Shown here one piece after another: positions 53,081-62,361 of a DNA stretch of 64,000 bases (within the stretch, counting starts at the first letter, position 1; every line of letters begins with the position of its first letter). Under the pieces are notes generated by a model that did not search any database, was not told the origin of the DNA, and was given only the letters and a program-made list of their open reading frames with translations. A program made the position numbers and the translations under genes. The stretch is from Bacillus sp. SKDU12 (lineage in GTDB: Bacteria > Bacillota > Bacilli > Bacillales > Bacillaceae), in the NCBI RefSeq assembly GCF_010093085.1, contig NZ_MSRC01000007.1, positions 186,001-250,000 on the forward strand, written 5' to 3'.

Positions 53081-53716
53081 GTGAAATGGAGACGAATGCC
53101 AGTAGGACCGATTCAAGCGAACGCATATTTTCTTATCAATGATGATCAATGCCTGATCTTTGATCCAGGCGGCGAAGGAAATAAAATCAATCAATACATA
53201 AAAGAAAAAGGGCTGACACCTTTAGCCATTTTGCTTACCCATGCCCATTTTGACCATATAGGAGCACTTGATGAAGTGAGGGGGAAATGGGATATCCCTG
53301 TTTATCTGCATCAAAATGAAAAGAATTGGCTTACAGATGCCTCTTTAAATGGCTCCGGTATACTTCGGGGGATAGAAGTCACAGCTAAACCTGCAGATCA
53401 TCTGATTGAAGGCGACGGTGAGCTGAATATCGGGCCGTTTCATTTGGAAACATTATTTACACCGGGGCATTCGCCAGGCAGTGTTTCTTACTATGTGAAG
53501 GATGCAGACTTGGTGATCTCTGGAGATGTCTTATTTCAAGGCGGTATAGGGCGTACGGATTTAATAGGCGGCGATCAAGAGACATTGCTGAGGTCAATTC
53601 ATGAAAAACTGCTTACACTGCCGGAGCACACGCTGGTGTTAAGCGGGCATGGCGCTGAAACAGACGTGCAGACCGAGCAGGATCAAAATCCATTTTTAAA
53701 TGGCTTTTCACTATAA
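53081..53716 (+). CDS. yqgX: Metallo-beta-lactamase fold hydrolase (glyoxalase II type)
   Basis: 211 residues from GTG 53081, six bases after AAAGAGGTG. Zinc motif THAHFDHIG and later His/Asp ligands in TPGHSPGS and ISGDVL, SGHGAETD. Belongs to the hydroxyacylglutathione-hydrolase group; in bacillithiol bacteria it may hydrolyse a bacillithiol ester. Confidence 0.92.
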   Translation: MKWRRMPVGPIQANAYFLINDDQCLIFDPGGEGNKINQYIKEKGLTPLAILLTHAHFDHIGALDEVRGKWDIPVYLHQNEKNWLTDASLNGSGILRGIEVTAKPADHLIEGDGELNIGPFHLETLFTPGHSPGSVSYYVKDADLVISGDVLFQGGIGRTDLIGGDQETLLRSIHEKLLTLPEHTLVLSGHGAETDVQTEQDQNPFLNGFSL

Positions 53717-53750
53717 AAAAGAGACAAACCTTATCGGTTTGTCTCTTTTT
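53715..53750. terminator. Bidirectional terminator yqgX/yqgY
   Basis: AAAAAGAGACAAACC / GGTTTGTCTCTTTTT with a five-base loop. Confidence 0.93.
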
Positions 53751-53754
53751 GCAT

Positions 53755-54000
53755 TTAATGGCCTCCGCCGCCGGGCACCATAATAAAAATCGAGTAATAT
53801 GTAAAGCCGGCGAAGAAAATCGTTAAATAGGCGCCAAAAATATAAATATACATGCGTTCAGTTAAGTTCAAATACGATAGGAATACAAATAAAATCGTCT
53901 GTCCAAAAAATAAAAGGGAAGCATCTTTCATATCACCCAAATAAAACATGACTGCAAAAATTCCTGTCCAAAATCCTAACACCCGGAACATGCGATTCAT
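53755..54000 (-). CDS. yqgY: YqgY, membrane protein
   Basis: 81 residues from the ATG at 54000 with GGAGGGG upstream. Three hydrophobic helices and a glycine/histidine end (VPGGGGH). DUF2626 type; function unknown. Divergent to mgsR. Confidence 0.83.
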   Translation of the reverse strand: MNRMFRVLGFWTGIFAVMFYLGDMKDASLLFFGQTILFVFLSYLNLTERMYIYIFGAYLTIFFAGFTYYSIFIMVPGGGGH

Positions 54001-54151
54001 TTTTATCCCCTCCCGAGAGTCCCTCTGATTGTTATTATAATAGATCGCATCTAAAAATGTAAACATTTTCATTACTTATATACAAATGGAATTTATATTT
54101 CTATTATATGAATGATTTTTTAAAAATAATTCAAAAAAACTTTTATAAATG

Positions 54152-54177
54152 GTTTAAATAAAAAATGATCCGGGTAG
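54152..54177 (+). promoter_or_regulatory. Sigma-B promoter of mgsR
   Basis: GTTTAA (54152-54157), 14-base spacer, GGGTAG (54172-54177), matching the general stress sigma-B consensus at 11 of 12 positions. mgsR is a known sigma-B target. Confidence 0.85.
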
Positions 54178-54219
54178 TTATTCTACAAAGAGATGGTTAA
54201 CTGAGGAGGAAATAAACAA

Positions 54220-54597
54220 ATGGAACAAATCATTTTTTACTCATATCCAAGCTGCACGTCATGCCGGAAAACAAAACATTGGCTTAAAGCACATCAAATT
54301 AATTTTAATGAACGGCATTTATTCAGAGAAACCCCGACAGTAGAAGAATTAAAATACATTTTATCTCTAACGACAGAAGGTATTGACGAAATCTTAGCGA
54401 CAAGAAGCCAGACGTTCAAAAATTTGAACTTAAACATTGAAGAGATGACGGTAAATGAGGTGCTGGAACTTTTAGTTGAAAAGCCTAAGCTTTTGAGACG
54501 TCCGATTATTGTAGACAATAAAAAACTGGTGATTGGTTATAATCCGGGAGAACTGTTGAAACTATCAAAGAAGAAAACGGTTCATCAATCTGCATGA
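54220..54597 (+). CDS. mgsR: Modulator of the general stress response MgsR
   Basis: 125 residues, Spx/ArsC family with redox pair C12-TS-C15 at the N-terminus (YPSCTSCRKT). It works with RNA polymerase to tune part of the sigma-B regulon, the disulfide acting as a switch. GAGGAGG site before ATG; the sigma-B promoter lies about 45 bases upstream. Confidence 0.94.
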   Translation: MEQIIFYSYPSCTSCRKTKHWLKAHQINFNERHLFRETPTVEELKYILSLTTEGIDEILATRSQTFKNLNLNIEEMTVNEVLELLVEKPKLLRRPIIVDNKKLVIGYNPGELLKLSKKKTVHQSA

Positions 54598-54599
54598 TG

Positions 54600-54649
54600 A
54601 AAAACCGAAGATCCGCTGATTTATCCGAATCAGCTTATCTTCGGTTTTT
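54600..54649. terminator. Bidirectional terminator mgsR / tRNA-Gln
   Basis: AAAAACCGAAGAT / ATCTTCGGTTTTT (54600-54612, 54637-54649) with an inner GCTGAT/AATCAGC stem. Confidence 0.9.
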
Positions 54650-54663
54650 CACCTGTTCAGAAA

Positions 54664-54734
54664 CTGGGCTAGCTGGATTCGAACCAACGATCACGGAGTC
54701 AAAGTCCATTGCCTTACCGCTTGGCTATAGCCCA
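54664..54734 (-). tRNA. tRNA-Gln (anticodon TTG)
   Basis: Minus-strand cloverleaf: acceptor TGGGCTA pairs with TAGCCCA, anticodon loop CTTTGAC carries TTG, and the T loop GGTTCGAATCC is present. CCA is not encoded; the discriminator G is followed by TTT. A single isolated tRNA gene between mgsR and rsbRD. Confidence 0.95.
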
Positions 54735-54820
54735 TTGAATATAAACATAGTATGTGTAGAGGCAGAGGCGTTATACATGTGGGATATATTTTTTAAAAAA
54801 ACAGGAGGTAGCTCATTAAG

Positions 54821-55657
54821 ATGATAGCTCTTGATCAGCACGTAACAGAGCACAAAGAAGACATTTTGGAACAATGGCTGAAAACCTGCACGTCAAAAGG
54901 AAGCTGGCATTCCGTTAAAGATCAGCAAAGATTAGAACAAAAGCTAAAAGACCAGCATGAATCATTAGTGACCATCGTGGCAAAATCCCTGAGAAATGCA
55001 GAAAACGTAAAGGATGAGCTCAACCGATGGTCTCTTCAATGCGCCAGAGACCGTGCCGTTCATGAAGTTACTGTAACAGAAAGTGTCGGCCAGTTTAACG
55101 CCTTCAGGCACATCATGTTTGAATGGCTGCAGAAATTCAGCGAAGCCTCTTCTCAAGAAATCAGCATTCAGGACATGTGTGAATGGAGCAAGATTTTGAA
55201 TCAAACCATTGATGAAATCATCGAAGTGTTTACAGAAGAATATCACCAAGTCACCATGATCCAATTAAACGCGCAAAAGGAAATGATTAATGAATTGAGC
55301 GCGCCTATTATGCCGATTTCTGACGGGATAGGGATTCTGCCGCTTGTCGGTGAAATTGATACGTACAGAGCAAGGACCATTTTGGAGTCTGTGCTGCACC
55401 AGTGTTCAGCGCTAAAGCTCTCATATTTATTTTTAGATATTTCGGGTGTTCCCATCGTTGATACAATGGTGGCTTATCAAATATTTAAAGTGATTGACAG
55501 CACCAGACTGCTCGGAATTGAGACGATTATTTCAGGAATCAGACCAGAAATTGCTCAAACTGTGGTGAAGCTTGGACTGGATTTTTCAAATGTGAAAACG
55601 GAGCGAAATCTTGTTAAAGCTCTGGCTAATAAAGGATTTAAGATAGAAGAGTATTGA
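54821..55657 (+). CDS. rsbRD: RsbR paralogue RsbRD (stressosome component)
   Basis: 278 residues: an N-terminal non-heme globin-like helical domain (about 1-150) and a C-terminal STAS domain (about 160-275, GILPLVGEIDTYRARTI). Stressosome RsbR paralogues hold RsbT and release it on environmental stress to activate sigma-B. CAGGAGG site before ATG. Confidence 0.94.
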   Translation: MIALDQHVTEHKEDILEQWLKTCTSKGSWHSVKDQQRLEQKLKDQHESLVTIVAKSLRNAENVKDELNRWSLQCARDRAVHEVTVTESVGQFNAFRHIMFEWLQKFSEASSQEISIQDMCEWSKILNQTIDEIIEVFTEEYHQVTMIQLNAQKEMINELSAPIMPISDGIGILPLVGEIDTYRARTILESVLHQCSALKLSYLFLDISGVPIVDTMVAYQIFKVIDSTRLLGIETIISGIRPEIAQTVVKLGLDFSNVKTERNLVKALANKGFKIEEY

Positions 55658-55668
55658 TGCTATGAAAT

Positions 55669-55710
55669 AAAAAAGCTGAACAGCCTTCGAAGGGCTATTC
55701 AGCTTTTTTT
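55669..55710. terminator. Bidirectional terminator rsbRD/yqhB
   Basis: AAAAAGCTGAA...TTCAGCTTTTTTT with an inner AGCC/GGCT stem. The yqhB stop (55695-55697) is inside it. Confidence 0.9.
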
Positions 55711-57023
55711 ACCTCTATAAATAAAATGTGATGGCTGTCGATGTCTTTTACCTTGAACGAGTAGCCGCCATATTCAATGACACTTTCAGGTTCCGCATCT
55801 ATATTTTGTGTCAGAAACCAGCCGCCTAAAGTGTCCACTTCCTCGTCTGGTAAAGCAATTCCAAGCAGGCTGTTTACATCGCTGATTAATAACTTTGCAT
55901 TTAATAAAAAGTGATCTTTTCCAAGCTCCCGGATAGGGGGTACTTCATCTGTATCAAATTCATCGCGGATTTCTCCTACAATTTCCTCGACAATATCTTC
56001 GACAGTAACCAAACCGGATGTCCCGCCATATTCATCAATGAGGATTGCCATATGAGTGCGTTCCTTTTGCATTTTCGGCAGCAATTTATAAATCGGAATT
56101 GTCTCAATCACGTGGATAACAGGCTGAATGAAAGGTTCAATTTGCTGCTTTTGAAGTGAAAAATCTTTCGACAGCATTGCAAATAATACTTCTTTCATAT
56201 TGATTACGCCAATGACATTATCTTTATCCTCTCTGACAATGGGATATCGTGTGTACTTCGTTTGCTTCACTGTTTCCTGCAGACTTGAAATGGATTCTTC
56301 ATCAAGTGACAAACTGACCATTTCATTTCGCGGCACCATAATTTCTTTTGCCATTCGTTTATCAAAGGTGAAGATATTATTCATGTATTTTAATTCGCTT
56401 TTTCTGATTTCACCGCTTTTATAGCTTTCAGCCAAAAGGACCCGCAGCTCTTCCTCCGTATACGCCAGCTCATGCTCTGATGCAGGTTTTAGTCCAAATG
56501 CCCCTGTAATCAACCGGGCAGAGTGGTTCAGCAGCCAAATGAATGGAAACATAATCTTGTAAAACCAAATAAGCGGTTTGGCGAGCATCAATGTAATGCT
56601 CTCTGCTTTTTGAATGGCGAAACTCTTCGGCGCCAGCTCTCCGATGACGACATTGAAATACGTCACCAATAAAAAGGCGATAACAAGTGAAAGAAGATGG
56701 GTAAGCGATTCATTTAAGCCTGCTTTATGAAAAAGCGGCCGAAGCAGAGTTTGTACAGTTGGTTCTCCAAGCCAGCCTAGGCCCAAAGCCGCAACTGTGA
56801 TACCCAGCTGGCAGGCTGATAAATACTCATCAAGATGAGTGATGACATGCTTTGCCGCTTTAGCACCTTTCTTCCCTTTTGCGACAAGCTGATCAATTCT
56901 GGATCGCCGCACCTTTACGATTGAAAATTCTACGGCAACAAAAAATCCTGTTAATAAAATGAGAATAGCGACTGCTAATAAATTAATAAATTCCAAAATA
57001 ACTGCCTTCTCCAAGGAAGGCAT
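55695..57023 (-). CDS. yqhB: CNNM/CorC-type transporter YqhB
   Basis: 442 residues from the ATG at 57023. The GGGAGG site is very near that ATG, so TTG 56996 (after GGAGAAGG) is a real alternative. A DUF21 domain with four membrane helices (about 10-190), two CBS domains (about 210-330) and a CorC-HlyC domain (about 345-430). The family is linked to magnesium and cobalt efflux; corA lies next door. Confidence 0.9.
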   Translation of the reverse strand: MPSLEKAVILEFINLLAVAILILLTGFFVAVEFSIVKVRRSRIDQLVAKGKKGAKAAKHVITHLDEYLSACQLGITVAALGLGWLGEPTVQTLLRPLFHKAGLNESLTHLLSLVIAFLLVTYFNVVIGELAPKSFAIQKAESITLMLAKPLIWFYKIMFPFIWLLNHSARLITGAFGLKPASEHELAYTEEELRVLLAESYKSGEIRKSELKYMNNIFTFDKRMAKEIMVPRNEMVSLSLDEESISSLQETVKQTKYTRYPIVREDKDNVIGVINMKEVLFAMLSKDFSLQKQQIEPFIQPVIHVIETIPIYKLLPKMQKERTHMAILIDEYGGTSGLVTVEDIVEEIVGEIRDEFDTDEVPPIRELGKDHFLLNAKLLISDVNSLLGIALPDEEVDTLGGWFLTQNIDAEPESVIEYGGYSFKVKDIDSHHILFIEVKKAE

Positions 57024-57175
57024 GCACCTCCCTTTTCCGATGTCTTTCTGTCTTTCTACATTCCATACCACCGGAAAATACTCGCAAAACATAAATTTGC
57101 GGCGTCTAACTGGTTTAATGAAGCTGTTCTTGGGCAATTAAAGAATAAAAGAACAAAAATGTGGAGGAGCTTAAC

Positions 57176-58123
57176 ATGAAAGTACATACGGGAAAGGATT
57201 GGTTCTGGTACCAAATGGGACCGCAGGAAAGAGATCAGGCAAGAGATCTAATCCATTTTTCTCATTGGCCTCAATGTGAAAAGTGGTTTGAAAATAATCA
57301 GCATATTAATTTTTTACGCGTAGACACGACTGAGGCAGATAATGAAGCGGTATTTGGCTCGATCGTATATGATCAGGGACTTGATCAGGAACAAGACCAT
57401 ACCGTTTTTCATTTTTATATCACGAGGGACTATTTTTTTACCATTAACTTTGATTTTTCAATTTTGAAAGGGATTAAGGGAAGAGAAGTCATCCAACAAA
57501 TGGAAAGGACAGGCGATGCCATAGAGGGATTTTTGGTTCTTCTCGGTGAATTAATGAATGCGTACCTAATTGGTATTGATGAATTTGAGGTGAATCTGAG
57601 AAAACTCAGATGGCAAATCAAAGATGACAATAGTAAAAGTATTTTGAACCGCGTCCATCTTCTGCGTCATGATCTGATGGTTTGGAAAAAATTAATCCTA
57701 AATGTCAAGAAAATTGAAATGGCGTTGAAAGAAACCTTTTTGCCTCAAAACGAAGGGAAAGATTATCAGCGGATACATCTGAAAATTGACAGAGGGTTTA
57801 CATACATCAATGAATTTGAAGGAGAGCTTAACACGCTGCTGCATTCAGAAGAAGTAATTACCTCTCACAGAGGAAATGAGATTGTAAAAGCGCTGACCAT
57901 CTTCACAACGCTTTTTACACCGATGACAGCACTCGGTGCCCTCTGGGGAATGAACTTTTCAGTAATGCCTGAGCTGGATTTGAAATACGGGTATCTCTAT
58001 TCTCTCATATTGATTATTATTTCTACTATTCTGATCTACCTCTATTTGAGGAAAAAGGGCTGGACAGGAGATATGCTGCAGGAGCACAAGAATAAAAACA
58101 CTCGAAAAAAGTGGAAACTGTAG
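57176..58123 (+). CDS. corA: Magnesium transporter CorA
   Basis: 315 residues from the ATG at 57176 (GGAGG upstream). A large cytosolic domain with coiled helices, then two C-terminal membrane helices with the GMN selectivity motif at 258-260 (ALWGMNFS) and a basic end. No M-box riboswitch is seen in the 150 bases upstream. Confidence 0.93.
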   Translation: MKVHTGKDWFWYQMGPQERDQARDLIHFSHWPQCEKWFENNQHINFLRVDTTEADNEAVFGSIVYDQGLDQEQDHTVFHFYITRDYFFTINFDFSILKGIKGREVIQQMERTGDAIEGFLVLLGELMNAYLIGIDEFEVNLRKLRWQIKDDNSKSILNRVHLLRHDLMVWKKLILNVKKIEMALKETFLPQNEGKDYQRIHLKIDRGFTYINEFEGELNTLLHSEEVITSHRGNEIVKALTIFTTLFTPMTALGALWGMNFSVMPELDLKYGYLYSLILIIISTILIYLYLRKKGWTGDMLQEHKNKNTRKKWKL

Positions 58124-58154
58124 GGTGTTTCATTATATTGTAAGATGGAATGAA

Positions 58155-58187
58155 GCAGGCATGATGATCAATCATGCCTGCTTTTTT
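58155..58187 (+). terminator. Terminator after corA
   Basis: GCAGGCATGA / TCATGCCTGC (58155-58164, 58172-58181) and a T run. Confidence 0.93.
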
Positions 58188-58225
58188 ATTGAAAAAATAG
58201 CGAAATCAATAAGGTGCCTTTAGTT

Positions 58226-58326
58226 AAAACATTGTTTTCTGTCAGCAGAAGTTGCTTTTTGGGAATAAAATATCGCAGAAAATCACTTTTTCCCGGTTTG
58301 ATTACAGGTTCGTTTTTTTCTACAAT
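58226..58326 (+). promoter_or_regulatory. ComK AT-boxes and promoter of comG
   Basis: Perfect AAAA-N5-TTTT boxes at 58226-58238 and 58279-58291, with a one-mismatch box AGAA-N5-TTTT at 58247-58259 between them; ComK binds paired AT-boxes. Core promoter TTGATT (58298-58303), 17-base spacer, TACAAT (58321-58326). ComK therefore activates comGA-G in competence. Confidence 0.88.
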
Positions 58327-58352
58327 ACGCATTGAAAGGAGAGGGAATCAAA

Positions 58353-59423
58353 TTGGATTCAATAGAAAAGATCAGCAGAACCTTGATTGAAGAGGCATAT
58401 GTAACAAAGGCTTCTGATATACACATTGTGCCGAGAGAGCGGGACGCCATCATTCATTTTCGGGTTGATCAAGCTTTGTTGAAAAAAAGAAATATGAAAA
58501 AAGAGGAAAGTATAAGGTTGATTTCACATTTCAAATTTCTCTCAGCGATGGATATCGGAGAAAGACGAAAACCGCAAAATGGTTCGCTTACATTAAAGTT
58601 AGAAGAGGGCAATGTTCATTTAAGAATGTCAACGCTTCCCACAATTAATGAAGAAAGCCTCGTGATCAGAGTGATGCCTCAATACAATATCCCTTCAATT
58701 GATAAACTATCATTATTTCCGAAGGCAGGTGCGACCTTACTCTCATTTTTAAAACATTCACACGGTATGCTCATTTTTACCGGTCCGACTGGTTCAGGAA
58801 AGACCACTACCCTATACTCTCTTGTTCAATATGCAAAAAAACACTTTAATCGAAATATTGTCACACTGGAGGACCCTGTTGAAACAAGGGATGAGGATGT
58901 TCTTCAGGTGCAGGTGAATGAAAAAGCCGGTGTGACATATTCCGCAGGGCTAAAGGCGATTTTGCGCCATGACCCGGATATGATTATTTTAGGTGAGATT
59001 AGAGACGCAGAAACAGCAAAAATTGCGGTGCGGGCAGCGATGACCGGTCATCTGGTACTGACAAGCCTTCATACGAGAGATGCGAAGGGGGCGATTTACA
59101 GGCTTCTTGAATTCGGCATCAACATGAATGAAATCGAACAGACTGTCATTGCCATTGCTGCTCAGCGTCTAGTTGATTTGGCTTGCCCGTTTTGTGAAGA
59201 CAGATGTTCATCAGTGTATTGCCGCCAGTTACGAAAAACCAGGAGAGCGAGCGTTTATGAGCTGCTTTATGGTCAAAATCTGCAGCAATGCATGCAGGAG
59301 GCCAAAGGACATCATGCAAATTATCAATATCAAACATTGCGTCAAATTATCAGAAAAGGAATTGCGCTTGGCTACTTGACAACAAACAATTATGACCGGT
59401 GGGTTTATCATGAGACAGATTAG
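58353..59423 (+). CDS. comGA: Competence traffic ATPase ComGA
   Basis: 356 residues starting at TTG 58353 with GGAGAGG upstream. GspE/PilB family: Walker A GPTGSGKT at 144-151, Asp box LEDPVETR, Walker B ILGEIRDAET, His box SLHTRDAKG. Powers assembly of the DNA-uptake pseudopilus and inhibits growth in competence. Overlaps comGB by 14 bases. Confidence 0.96.
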   Translation: MDSIEKISRTLIEEAYVTKASDIHIVPRERDAIIHFRVDQALLKKRNMKKEESIRLISHFKFLSAMDIGERRKPQNGSLTLKLEEGNVHLRMSTLPTINEESLVIRVMPQYNIPSIDKLSLFPKAGATLLSFLKHSHGMLIFTGPTGSGKTTTLYSLVQYAKKHFNRNIVTLEDPVETRDEDVLQVQVNEKAGVTYSAGLKAILRHDPDMIILGEIRDAETAKIAVRAAMTGHLVLTSLHTRDAKGAIYRLLEFGINMNEIEQTVIAIAAQRLVDLACPFCEDRCSSVYCRQLRKTRRASVYELLYGQNLQQCMQEAKGHHANYQYQTLRQIIRKGIALGYLTTNNYDRWVYHETD

Positions 59424-60447
59424 AAAAACCTGGCCGTTAAAGGATCAAGCCCAGTTATTAAAGCGGCTTGGGGAAATGATGGCGGGCGGTTATACGATGT
59501 TAGATGCATTACGCCTGATGAAACTCCAGCTGAATAAGAGGCAGGTTTCAGATTTGACTGACGCAATGTTACAGCTGAGGGAAGGAGCACCGTTTTATCT
59601 AGTATTAAAAAGGCTGTCATTTCATAAGGAAGCTATAGGTATTTGTTTTTTTGCTGAAACACATGGTGAATTGCCTGCTTCCATGATCCAGAGCGGCGAG
59701 CTGCTGGAACGAAAAATGACACAGGCAGACCAACTGAAAAGGGTGCTGAGATATCCGCTTTTCCTCATCTTCACAGTGGCTGCCATGTTTTATATGCTGC
59801 AGGCTGTTATCATTCCTCAGTTTTCCGGTATTTATCAATCAATGAATATGGAAACCACACGTTCGACTGACATGCTTTTTGCTTTTTTTCAACATATCGA
59901 TTTTTTTCTCATTTTATTTGCTTTTTTTGCAGCGGGTGTCGGGCTTTATTATTGGTTTGTGTTTAAGAAAAAATCGCCTGCCGGGCAAATGCTTATTTGT
60001 GTGAGAATGCCTTTGATAGGAAACCTTGTCAGGCTGTTTAACAGCTACTTTATTTCTTTGCAGCTAGGCAGTCTTTTACAATCAGGTCTCTCAATTTATG
60101 ACAGTCTTAACGCATTTAAACATCAAACGTTTCTCCCTTTCTACCGCTGCGAGGCTGAACAAGTAATTGAACGGCTGAAAGCTGGTGAATCAATTGAAGT
60201 CGCTATTGGCAGCAGTCCTTTTTATGAAACTGATTTTTCAAAAGTCATCTCTCACGGACAGCTGAGCGGCCGCCTTGATCGAGAGCTTTTCACATACAGC
60301 CAGTTCATATTGCAGCGTCTGGAATACAAGGTGCAAAAGTGGACTGGCATCCTTCAGCCTATGATTTATGGGTTTGTGGCAGCGATGATCTTACTTGTGT
60401 ATTTATCAATGCTTTTGCCAATGTATCAGATGATGAATCAAATGTGA
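59410..60447 (+). CDS. comGB: Competence pseudopilus platform protein ComGB
   Basis: 345 residues from the ATG at 59410 (GGTGGG upstream), longer than the 323-residue form I recall being annotated for 168. Two type II secretion F domains with helices near 110-140, 155-180 and 320-340. The region before MKLQLNKR looks like a genuine F-domain N-terminus. Confidence 0.9.
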   Translation: MRQIRKTWPLKDQAQLLKRLGEMMAGGYTMLDALRLMKLQLNKRQVSDLTDAMLQLREGAPFYLVLKRLSFHKEAIGICFFAETHGELPASMIQSGELLERKMTQADQLKRVLRYPLFLIFTVAAMFYMLQAVIIPQFSGIYQSMNMETTRSTDMLFAFFQHIDFFLILFAFFAAGVGLYYWFVFKKKSPAGQMLICVRMPLIGNLVRLFNSYFISLQLGSLLQSGLSIYDSLNAFKHQTFLPFYRCEAEQVIERLKAGESIEVAIGSSPFYETDFSKVISHGQLSGRLDRELFTYSQFILQRLEYKVQKWTGILQPMIYGFVAAMILLVYLSMLLPMYQMMNQM

Positions 60448-60460
60448 AAGGAAGAGGCTG

Positions 60461-60757
60461 ATGAATGAGAAAGGATTTACACTTGTTGAAATGTTAATTG
60501 TGCTATTCATTATTTCGATCTTGCTTTTAATAACGATACCGAACGTCACGAAACATAATCAAACCATTCAAAAAAAGGGCTGTGAAGGTTTGCAAAACAT
60601 GATTAAGGCACAAATGACTGCATTTGAACTTGATCATGAAGGACAGACACCGAGTCTTGCTGATTTACAATCAGAGGGATATGTGAAAAAGGATGCAGTT
60701 TGTCCAAATGGGAAGCACATTATCATTACTGGCGGAGAAGTTAAGGTTGAACATTAA
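60461..60757 (+). CDS. comGC: Major pseudopilin ComGC
   Basis: 98 residues. ComC cleaves after G5 in MNEKG/FTLVEML; E10 is the conserved +5 Glu. Two Cys (about residues 36 and 79) form an intramolecular disulfide. Main subunit of the competence pilus. Confidence 0.96.
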   Translation: MNEKGFTLVEMLIVLFIISILLLITIPNVTKHNQTIQKKGCEGLQNMIKAQMTAFELDHEGQTPSLADLQSEGYVKKDAVCPNGKHIIITGGEVKVEH

Positions 60758-61175
60758 ATTAAATGAGGAAGGATTTACCCTTTTAGAAAATTTGCTTGTG
60801 CTGAGCCTCGCTTCTATCCTCTTGATTGCTGTATTTACTACACTTCCTCCTGTTTATGGAAACACAGCCGTCCAGCAGGTAGCATGGCAGCTGAAAAACG
60901 ATATGATGCTTGCACAACAGGCTGCAATATCCAGACAACAAAGAACAAAAATTCTCTTTCAGCAAAACGAATATCAATTAGTCATAGGTGATACGGTTAT
61001 TGAACGGCCGTATGCTACGGGACTTTCTATAAAACCGCAGACATTAAAAGACCATTTGGATTTTAATGAGAAAGGGCACCCAAATGCAGGCGGAAAAATA
61101 CGAGTGAAAGGGAACACCGCTTATGACATAACAGTTTATTTAGGGAGCGGGAGAGTCAATGTGGAGAGAAAATAA
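60747..61175 (+). CDS. comGD: Minor pseudopilin ComGD
   Basis: 142 residues from TTG 60747, which overlaps the comGC stop by 11 bases and follows GGCGGAGAAG. The prepilin site is NEEG/FTLLEN with Glu at +5. Confidence 0.9.
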   Translation: MNIKLNEEGFTLLENLLVLSLASILLIAVFTTLPPVYGNTAVQQVAWQLKNDMMLAQQAAISRQQRTKILFQQNEYQLVIGDTVIERPYATGLSIKPQTLKDHLDFNEKGHPNAGGKIRVKGNTAYDITVYLGSGRVNVERK

Positions 61176-61506
61176 AGGCTTTTCTACAATAGAAACAATG
61201 TCTGCATTAAGTTTGTGGCTGTTTCTGCTGCTGACAGTTGTTCCCTTGTGGAACGAGCTGATAGCTGCTGAAAATTTGGCAGAATCTCGAGAAATTGGTT
61301 ACCAGATAATGAATGAAAGCATTAGCCAATATATGATGACTGGTGAAGAAACTGAGACAAAAAAGGTTTCAAAGAACAACAATAACTATACGCTAAACTG
61401 GGAGGAGGAGGGGGAGTATCAAAACGTATGCATTACGGGAGAAGCTTATAAAGAAAAAAACTTTTGCTTCAGCATTCTGCGCTCAGACTGGTTATACGCT
61501 TCTTAA
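61159..61506 (+). CDS. comGE: Minor pseudopilin ComGE
   Basis: 115 residues. Prepilin site ENKG/FSTIETM with Glu at +5. ATG overlaps comGD by 17 bases; its 3-prime end overlaps an open comGF frame (see findings). Confidence 0.92.
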   Translation: MWRENKGFSTIETMSALSLWLFLLLTVVPLWNELIAAENLAESREIGYQIMNESISQYMMTGEETETKKVSKNNNNYTLNWEEEGEYQNVCITGEAYKEKNFCFSILRSDWLYAS

Positions 61507-61531
61507 CGTATTATTTTCACTTTCCGTCTTT

Positions 61532-61915
61532 TTGCTTATATCGGGATCGTTAGCTGCCATCTTTCATATGTTTTTGTCATGGCAGCAGGCACACGACGAA
61601 TTTTTACAGCAGGAATGGCTGATTTCGATGGAACAGATGATGAACGAGTGTAAGCAATCTCAAGCAGTCAAGACAGCCGGGCGTGGAAGCGTACTGATCT
61701 GCACCAATGCTTCCGGGCAAGACATCCGTTTTGAGACTTATCACTCAATGATAAGAAAAAGGGTAGATGGGAAAGGACATGTTCCCATTCTAGATCATAT
61801 TACAGACATGAAAGCTGATATTAAGAAGGGTGTTGTGTTGCTGGAAATTAAGAGTAAGCAAGATAAAGTGTATCAAACTGCTTTTCCGGTTTACACAACT
61901 TTAGGAGGAGGATAA
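61532..61915 (+). CDS. comGF: Minor pilin ComGF (start uncertain)
   Basis: Given here from the conventional TTG at 61532 (127 residues), but this start has no ribosome site and lies inside a hydrophobic helix. The same frame is open from 61397 and codes G/YTLLNVLFSLSVFLLISG from 61490, which looks like a prepilin N-terminus (Asn instead of Glu at +5). The true start is probably upstream, within comGE. Confidence 0.8.
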   Translation: MLISGSLAAIFHMFLSWQQAHDEFLQQEWLISMEQMMNECKQSQAVKTAGRGSVLICTNASGQDIRFETYHSMIRKRVDGKGHVPILDHITDMKADIKKGVVLLEIKSKQDKVYQTAFPVYTTLGGG

Positions 61916-62290
61916 ATGTACTGCTCGAAAGGGTTTATTTATCCAACTGTTCTTTTTGTTTCCGCGCTTGTACTGCTGATGGTGAATTTTACTGCTTCTC
62001 AATATGTTTCACACTGCTTGTTTGAAAAGGAGACAAAAGAGTTTTACACGGGAGAGAATTTGCTTCAAAACGGTGCTCTTCTGTCAATTCGGCATGTTAT
62101 TGAGCAGAGGAAAGGCCGAAAAGGATCCCAAGAATTTCCGTATGGACAAGTTTCTTATCGTATTTACGATACATCGGCAAACGGACAAAAAGAAATCAGC
62201 TTAAGAGCAATCACACAGTCTGGGGCAGAAAGAAATGCCCGGATCGTTTTTCATCAAAAACAGAAAAAATTGCTGAGCTGGACAGAATAA
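61916..62290 (+). CDS. comGG: Minor pseudopilin ComGG
   Basis: 124 residues. ATG directly follows the comGF stop with AGGAGGAGG upstream. Short leader MYCSKG/FIYPTVLFV; no +5 Glu, as known for this protein. Confidence 0.93.
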   Translation: MYCSKGFIYPTVLFVSALVLLMVNFTASQYVSHCLFEKETKEFYTGENLLQNGALLSIRHVIEQRKGRKGSQEFPYGQVSYRIYDTSANGQKEISLRAITQSGAERNARIVFHQKQKKLLSWTE

Positions 62291-62361
62291 AGAAGAGTAA
62301 ATGGTATAAAAAAAGTCAGGTGAGCCAACACTTCATAATAATTGAATGATGAGGTGATCAC

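Noticed and set aside
54594..54824. 76-codon plus-strand frame (TGLAGFEPTITESKSIALPLGYSP)
   Set aside because: It is the antisense of the tRNA-Gln; such frames are a classic artefact.
57024..57175. Possible magnesium riboswitch before corA
   Set aside because: The gap is short and lacks M-box conserved segments and a terminator pair.
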